In this document: piece by piece, positions 58,927 to 64,000 of the stretch | Position numbering within the stretch: position 1 is the first letter of the stretch | Layout: every line of letters starts with the position of its first letter | Assembly (NCBI GenBank): GCA_025201765.1 | Contig: MU623341.1 | Coordinates: forward strand, 186,001 to 250,000 | DNA length: 64,000 nucleotides | Direction of reading: 5' to 3' | Source of the DNA: Daldinia sp. FL1419 | Lineage: Eukaryota > Ascomycota > Sordariomycetes > Xylariales > Hypoxylaceae | The notes under the pieces: model-generated | What the model saw: only the letters and a program-made list of their open reading frames with translations | Told to the model about the DNA's origin: nothing | Databases searched by the model: none | Made by a program: the position numbers and the translations under genes

Positions 58927-59377
58927 GGGGGGGAGTATAGCCCGTATAGGGCCAGGTGGGAAGACATGATGAAAATTATGATATATTATTATGGATATAT
59001 ATCTTAGTGTAGCATATTGCCCGCCACGATAAGATGTCGGCAGCTTGGGTTGGTGTATTTAATTGAATTGGACGAGTATCGTTTTCACTGACTCTTTTAG
59101 GGGTAGACCCCTTGCCTTACAGATTATCACGTAGTTCTTCTCAAAGACCTAGGTCTCCTCGTCAGTAAGTCTCCCCGGTGATTGATATTCGCGCTATGGG
59201 TTTAATGAGCGTTGCTGATATAAAATCAGCGCTGCTATTGTTCGTAGGCATGAGTTAGAAAGCCAATTAATACCTACAGCAACTAGGTAGGTAGATATTG
59301 GTGCGATTCTACGTAAGAATCATTGCTAATTTATTATTTATTGAATAACAGTTCCCGTGGTAACCTCTAGTTGTAAT
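58927..59377. other. convergent intergenic region
   Basis: 3' ends of isocitrate lyase (plus) and the SAT4-like gene (minus). AT-rich; CTAGGTAGGTAG at 59284-59295. No gene is seen. Confidence 0.5.
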
Positions 59378-60591
59378 TTAAATATCTACAAACCCTCCTT
59401 CTTCTGAAAGATTCGAAGATTGAAATATATGTTGATAAAGAGGGCCATATAGTGTAATAGAAGTTGCGATGAACCCTATCATGCATTCGATGACTGATAG
59501 GATACTAACTTGCATTACATCCCCTATAGAGGCAAATTACGTAGGTAGTTAATATCTAATATCTTGTTTATAGGTAGGTAATATCGTAGGATCGGCAAAC
59601 TCACAAGTCCAGTCTATTATCTCAGTTGTACTGCCCCAATACTTAATTTGAATAAGGTATACTATACAAGCGCTATTATAAATGAGCAAAGTCATGCAGA
59701 ATAGGTAGGTAGACAAACTAACCTGCTGCCTGCTGCAAATGCAGAAATTATCGTCCATTTCCTTCTCTTGCTGATTTGTAGCCTCCGGATTAGTGGGATA
59801 GGCATACTTAAGATGATAATATCAGTAAGAATGTTCTCAATGTATCCCACAACACCAGTGATAGTAAACTTGATACACCTCGCAGGTAGCGTCGGGTTCC
59901 ATAAGTGGTCAAAGGGTATGCATTGAAGGTTGATCGTGAGAATGTACTGGATCGATATCGCAACCACAAATGCGGATACTATCCATATTAGGCGGTTAAA
60001 CCAAGGCGATGATCCAAAGATGCTTTTATACAAGCTAAGAACGCTGAGCTTAAGGAAGGTTATGACCAAGACGTATAGGTTCCGGAAGAGAAGGTCCATC
60101 TACCAGCAGGCACATATAATTATTAGCCTGTCTTCTTTCAACACAGTATACTGCAAATGACGGGATGGCTGTTGTGGTACTAATGCTTTGACATGCAAAG
60201 CTGCACGATAAATGGAAAGTAAAAGTGGCAACATACAATAGCGAAAAGACGAATATCGGAAACGAATATAATGTGGCGCCCTAACCCGTACCTAGTAGCG
60301 AGACAGCCAAATAAAATATGTCCAATGTATGAAATCTTAAAGGATTAGCCATCTCGATAATACCTAGGATGAAGAAACACATACCCATGCTGCCACCGCG
60401 AACCAATCGCTTGCCATGAGCTTCATACGGCCGTGCTGTATACATCGTGACCAAAGCCGTAAGGCAATACAGATAGTAGCTACAAGTCCAGTAAGGGCAG
60501 CGCACGTAATAAAATTAGGACCGAGATTATCGTCAGAGTGCTTCAACATCCACGATATTTCTCCGGCATTTAGGGGCCGTGTCTGAGCCAT
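59378..60591 (-). CDS. SAT4/PTH11-type rhodopsin-like 7-TM membrane protein
   Basis: Six exons reconstructed on the minus strand: 60591-60385, 60335-60237, 60168-60145, 60099-59723, 59672-59605 and 59508-59378. Introns are 49, 68, 45, 50 and 96 nt, all GT-AG and phase-consistent, giving 301 residues. The third exon is a 24-nt microexon. Seven hydrophobic segments are visible: about 26-48, 60-85, 112-133, 147-170, 184-205, 226-247 and 258-282. Family marks are ASDWF at the start of segment 2, RYGLGRH after it, KLSVLSLYKSIFG after segment 3, and KYWGSTTEIIDWT and VIECMIGFIAT near the end. PTH11-like proteins are fungal plasma-membrane receptors or sensors, some of them needed for host-surface sensing, but this protein is short and lacks an N-terminal CFEM domain. 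The ligand is unknown. The gene appears intact despite its dense introns. Confidence 0.75.
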
Positions 60592-61534
60592 CTCCCACGG
60601 CTCCGAGGAACGTATACCTAATCAATTTAGTACCTAGCTATACCTCTTTGTCACATCTGGTCATTAATCGCGTATTTTAAAGATAGAAATCGCGGACAAC
60701 TAAGATCGAAGATATTGTGACTCTGAGGCTTTCATCCTACCACACATGATGCAAGGAAATTTGGATAGGTTCCATGGCTGTGGGAAGTCGAGAAAATAGG
60801 GTATCTTTGTTTTGCTTCCCAATACAACGCGGTCCGTTTTTAGTTAAGCGTAGTGTGTTGTAAAGAATGTGAGGCGGATCGAGATCTCCCTATATGTGTT
60901 CGACATATGCTTTGTTCTTAGACCGCCCCACGGGGCCATATGAAACACCGTCTAGAGGTAAGACAACGACGCCAGATAAGGTGTAATACGCAATAGCTCT
61001 GCAGGAATATGGATATGGGGTTCCATTCTGGGGTATCTCCAATAACTACGAGCGGACCGCACCTTAAGGTAGCTAACTGTTCTATATAGTATAGGGTTAA
61101 TCTGCGTAGGGACTGGCCAACGCGAACTCTAGTTGATATCACATAATAAGCCAAGTTAATCGTCGGAATGGGTTTTCCGGGATTGAAAAAGAGGGTGGCT
61201 TTTCCATGGAGCCATTCCCACTTGAGAAACTGGCCTACTTTGTGCTTAGGTATAGAATGCAAACCATAAAGCGACACTCCGTACAAAATACATCCAATTT
61301 AATAGGTACCAACCCAGGCTTTTATAAACTACTTCTTTACTGTATACAACTTCCACACTCTAAAACTCACAACATGTGTAAAGTCAGGATCAAACAGCTT
61401 TATCACATGACTTGTGTGAGTTCTCAGGGGTTGATATAGCCTTGTATGTTCCATCTTCCCGTGTTATTCAGGCTTCGTACAAGTTTCTTGTCTTGAACAT
61501 TTTTACGAACATCATAAACTCCAATATCACTAAG
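60592..61534. other. divergent intergenic region
   Basis: Between the starts of the SAT4-like gene (minus) and the GTPase gene (plus). No gene is supported; a minus-strand frame at 60918-61286 has no domain or splice pattern. Confidence 0.45.
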
Positions 61535-62080
61535 ATGTTGAACCCTCGCGAAAACATTGAGTGGATGCGGCGCTCTTTGGTGACACTTGGCTTGTTGCGG
61601 AGACGAGAGAAGTGGCTTCTTTTGGGACTCAGCGGCGCCGGCAAGACAACGCTCCTTTCTAAACTCACGTCTGATTACGCGCGTGGCCGGCCACCCACCA
61701 ACGAAACGTCTTCGCATGAGTTTGAAATCGACGGGGCAGTTAGTAGCATAATTGACATCGGAAGCACCGACCTCGCGGAAAGTCAATGGAAGGAATACCT
61801 TCCGGGTACTACTGGTATCATATTCATAGCCGATGTTACGGAGGAGGACCGCCTCCTGGGAGCTCAAGACGAGTTATGGAGGCTTACCTTTCAAGACGAA
61901 TTGAAGGATGTTCCTTTTCTAGTACTAGGAAATAATATCGACAAACCTAAGCCTTTAGGGGATGACGATGTTAGTTTCTTGCTCGGCATCCATAACCTCG
62001 AAAAGGTGAACTCAAAATATTTCATGTGTTCTTTAGTCAGAGGGGAGGGATATGAAGAGGGTTTGTGCTGGCTCATCTAG
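61535..62080 (+). CDS. Sar1/Arf-like small GTPase, divergent, intronless
   Basis: Single-exon protein of 181 residues, close to the size of Sar1 (about 189). The P-loop is GLSGAGKT (residues 31-38, Sar1: GLDNAGKT), followed by TTLLSKL. The G3 position reads DIGSTD (about 74-79) in place of DLGGH, so the second Gly and the catalytic-side His are missing. The stretch WKEYLPGTTGIIFIADVTEEDR and the G4 motif DVPFLVLGNNIDKP (NNID for NKID) are Sar1-like. G5 is weak (CSLVRGEGYEEGLCWLI). Sar1 controls COPII coat assembly at the ER, but this copy is divergent, has no introns and is not flanked by secretion genes. It may be a duplicated, possibly retroposed, copy with altered nucleotide chemistry. The ATG was chosen because upstream in-frame sequence is unlike Sar1. 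Confidence 0.75.
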   Translation: MLNPRENIEWMRRSLVTLGLLRRREKWLLLGLSGAGKTTLLSKLTSDYARGRPPTNETSSHEFEIDGAVSSIIDIGSTDLAESQWKEYLPGTTGIIFIADVTEEDRLLGAQDELWRLTFQDELKDVPFLVLGNNIDKPKPLGDDDVSFLLGIHNLEKVNSKYFMCSLVRGEGYEEGLCWLI

Positions 62081-62875
62081 TCCTCGAAGTAAAAGCATGT
62101 TGATGACACTTATGACTTCTGGACGATCCTTAAGTCGATCTGTCAAGCGACATCAGAGTCCTATTGGATTTAATTTCATAGTAGTTGCAGGGGTTTCCTA
62201 CGCGCTCCAAATGTAGTCAGACGAGGTTGCAAGGTGTCGTCCTACTACCTTATAACTACCTATCCACCTCCTTAGGAGGTAGGCATATTGTAATGGAGGT
62301 TCGCAAGTACCTAGGATGTGGACAGGACATCCTTTCCCCACTATCGTAGAAGTAACACTGCAGAGAGAAAAGAATAAAATAAAAATAGAGACATAAATCC
62401 ATTGCTTCAACTTTATAGCCTGATATGCTAACTTGTTACTTGTATCCTAGTATATGATCTACGATCATAAGTCTTTCTAAGATTCTCATCCTTCTCAATA
62501 CATACTTCCCCTATATCAGGGAATAAGTGGAGACTAGTCAGGAAAAGGAGGATAGCCCCACGATTGTAGATATATAAAGGGCGCTGCGCGCTTTAGCTGC
62601 TATTATGCTAGTCTCATATTTATATAGTTACCTCCTCGCAGTAGCTTTGCTGCTGCTTCTCAACTATCACTATCACTCTACGTAGACACGACTTACTGTT
62701 GCTTAGGATAGCGGATGAGAATTAAAGTAAATGCCTCGGACGCCGTAAGTTTTCTTAAAGTTATATGTTGAAATATTATTGGTATAAATGAAGAAAAATA
62801 AAATTATTTAGTTTAGAATAAAATTTGACATACTGTATTAATTAAATATTAATCACAGTTCTCTCTATTTCATTA
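62081..62875. other. AT-rich region before the PKS relic
   Basis: No gene is supported. The last about 120 nt (62760-62875) are strikingly AT-rich. A short ATG followed by a GTAAGT donor at 62730-62754 could be a leftover first exon, but it has no acceptor in the right phase. Confidence 0.4.
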
Positions 62876-63472
62876 GTCAAGCCACAACCGTCCGTAATTG
62901 ATCCAAACGGAGGCCGTGTCACGAGAGACGAAGAGCCTGCATCAGGTCGAGTTATCCCGCTGCCCTGGCAAAGTTATGGCCAGGTTCTCATAGGCCTACG
63001 GTCGGAATTACATCTCGACGACCCGAACAACCGTACGAACTGGCGTCGTGACCGCCACATAGGCATGTATCACAACGTGCGGCCTGATAATGAAGGCGGT
63101 GCTGGGAAAGGTGCTTCTCAATCAAACGCCGGGACGCTTTTCCTGGACCGGGTCCTTAGCGTAGCAGACGAAGGCGGAGAAGTAGCAAAAAGCTATTAGC
63201 TCAGCCCGAGAACACGGTATTCCTAGCGCGAGGGGTCGGCAAAAAGATTTATGAGTTTATATTAGAGCTGGTGAAAGACGGCGAGGAAATTGACACGAGC
63301 TCTACACTCTCTCGGATAGGACTAGACTCACTTATGGCCATCGAACTAAGGAGATGGTTGAGACGAGTGGTTGGGGGTTGTGATAAGTGTATTGGAAATC
63401 ATGGGTTCGGGGTCTTTAATACAGCTAGCTAGATTGACAACGGATAAACTTGTTGAGAAGCTGGCACTGTAA
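62876..63472 (+). pseudogene. C-terminal relic of a highly reducing polyketide synthase
   Basis: Three frames carry consecutive parts of the end of a type I PKS. Frame one (from about 62876) has GLRSELHLDDPNNRTNWRRD and IGMYHNVRPDN, the pre-ACP linker of highly reducing PKSs, and stops at a TAG near 63197. Frame two (about 63205-63370) has VFLARGVGKKIYEF and the phosphopantetheine site GLDSLMAIELRRW, with Ser in DSL. Frame three (about 63365-63472) has VVISVLEIMGSGSLIQLARL and ends EKLAL before TAA, a typical PKS C-terminus. So at least two frameshifts separate them, near 63195-63205 and in the G-run near 63370-63377. All catalytic domains (KS, AT, DH, ER, KR) are missing upstream, where the DNA is AT-rich. 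This is a decayed fragment, not a working synthase. Confidence 0.8.
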
Positions 63473-64000
63473 TTAGTTCAATGGCAGAAGAAGAAAAAAG
63501 AAGATACCAAGGGGTCACCTCATTTTGCTACTCTTTTTCGATACAAGACTATTAGGACCCCTATAACCCCTATATGCTCGTGCTCACTCTTTGTAAATGG
63601 TAACTTGGGCTGGTATGGCCGAAAACAATGAACCCAGGGCAGTGCCAGAGGCTCACCCTTGGCTCAGGTTAAAGCAGGCAAGGGCTCAGGGGGGCCCAAG
63701 GCAACTCGGGTTTATTGACAACAATGGTAATTTCCCAGGGCCACCGTTGGGCGATGCACATAACTGTTCTTGGATTGCTTATGGGGGTAGATACCTACCT
63801 CCCTAAAATGGCCACTAGATTTTATGGTATACCTTGGATATTTCAGAAAATAGAGATTCCAAACATTTCAATTGGGTTAGAAAAGGAATCATATTTTATT
63901 GTTTCATTTAGACCATTATGAGCTCTACAGATTCCACGGGCCTCAGCGAGGAAAAAGTAGAATACCGCGTAATTTATTCATGCTTCGATTATTACCTAGG
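63473..64000. other. right-end region, no gene supported
   Basis: Two overlapping short plus-strand frames (63597-63806 and 63715-63921) have no domain. The stretch 63600-63760 is locally richer in G/C than its surroundings, with words such as GGGCAGTGCC and CAGGGCC. The window ends in TTACCTAGG, the common intergenic word. Confidence 0.4.

Noticed and set aside
63597..63921. Two overlapping short frames at the right edge
   Set aside because: No domain or start context, and the two frames overlap each other.

Overview
The window comes from a filamentous ascomycete (Pezizomycotina, most likely Sordariomycetes). The protein-coding genes are cut by short introns (about 45-140 nt) with GT donors, CTAAC/CTGAC-type branch points and AG acceptors. 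The gene repertoire is fungal: CCZ1, a TRP-like flavin-carrier protein, neutral trehalase, isocitrate lyase, a DUF3433 membrane protein and a SAT4/PTH11-type rhodopsin-like protein. Genes are well separated, and the intergenic DNA is AT-rich and unusually rich in short TACCTAGGTA / GGTACCTA words. The class assignment is an inference from protein resemblance, not a computed result.

Layout, left to right. 1-2.7 kb: gene-free. 2.7-5.1 kb: CCZ1 (-). 5.8-7.6 kb: broken ankyrin-repeat gene (+). 9.0-11.2 kb: FLC/TRP-like membrane protein (-). 14.3-15.2 kb: divergent Ras-like GTPase (-), followed by a small unassigned spliced gene (15.8-16.2 kb, -) that has to be read from splice signals. 16.6-19.2 kb: DUF3433 membrane protein (+). 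21.3-22.1 kb: class I methyltransferase (+). 23.7-24.2 kb: small Cys-rich protein with three repeats (+). 25.3-26.5 kb: cyclophilin-40/CPR6 (+). 27.7-31.7 kb: C2-RasGAP protein (-). 36.8-37.9 kb: Ser-rich disordered protein (-). 40.8-41.5 kb: mitochondrial ribosomal protein MRPL20/mL58 (+). 42.3-43.8 kb: F-box-like Cys-rich protein in four exons (-). 45.6-48.6 kb: GT2 glycosyltransferase in four exons (-). 52.8-55.3 kb: neutral trehalase in five exons (+). 57.1-58.9 kb: isocitrate lyase in three exons (+). 59.4-60.6 kb: SAT4-like 7-TM protein in six exons (-). 61.5-62.1 kb: intronless Sar1/Arf-like GTPase (+). 62.9-63.5 kb: frameshifted C-terminal (acyl-carrier) relic of a highly reducing polyketide synthase (+).

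Most genes are conserved housekeeping genes with no operon-like logic. Functional themes that recur are vesicle and small-GTPase control (CCZ1, Ras-like, RasGAP, Sar1-like) and carbon-reserve use (neutral trehalase mobilises trehalose; isocitrate lyase runs the glyoxylate shunt). The right end (PKS relic, intronless GTPase, AT-rich blocks) and the ankyrin pseudogene look like decaying accessory DNA. I did not find a CRISPR-like array, an intact transposon or a convincing new multi-gene system. The most useful points for follow-up are the hidden small gene at 15.8-16.2 kb, the three-repeat Cys protein, the two degenerate GTPases, the hairpins, and the dispersed TACCTAGGTA motif.
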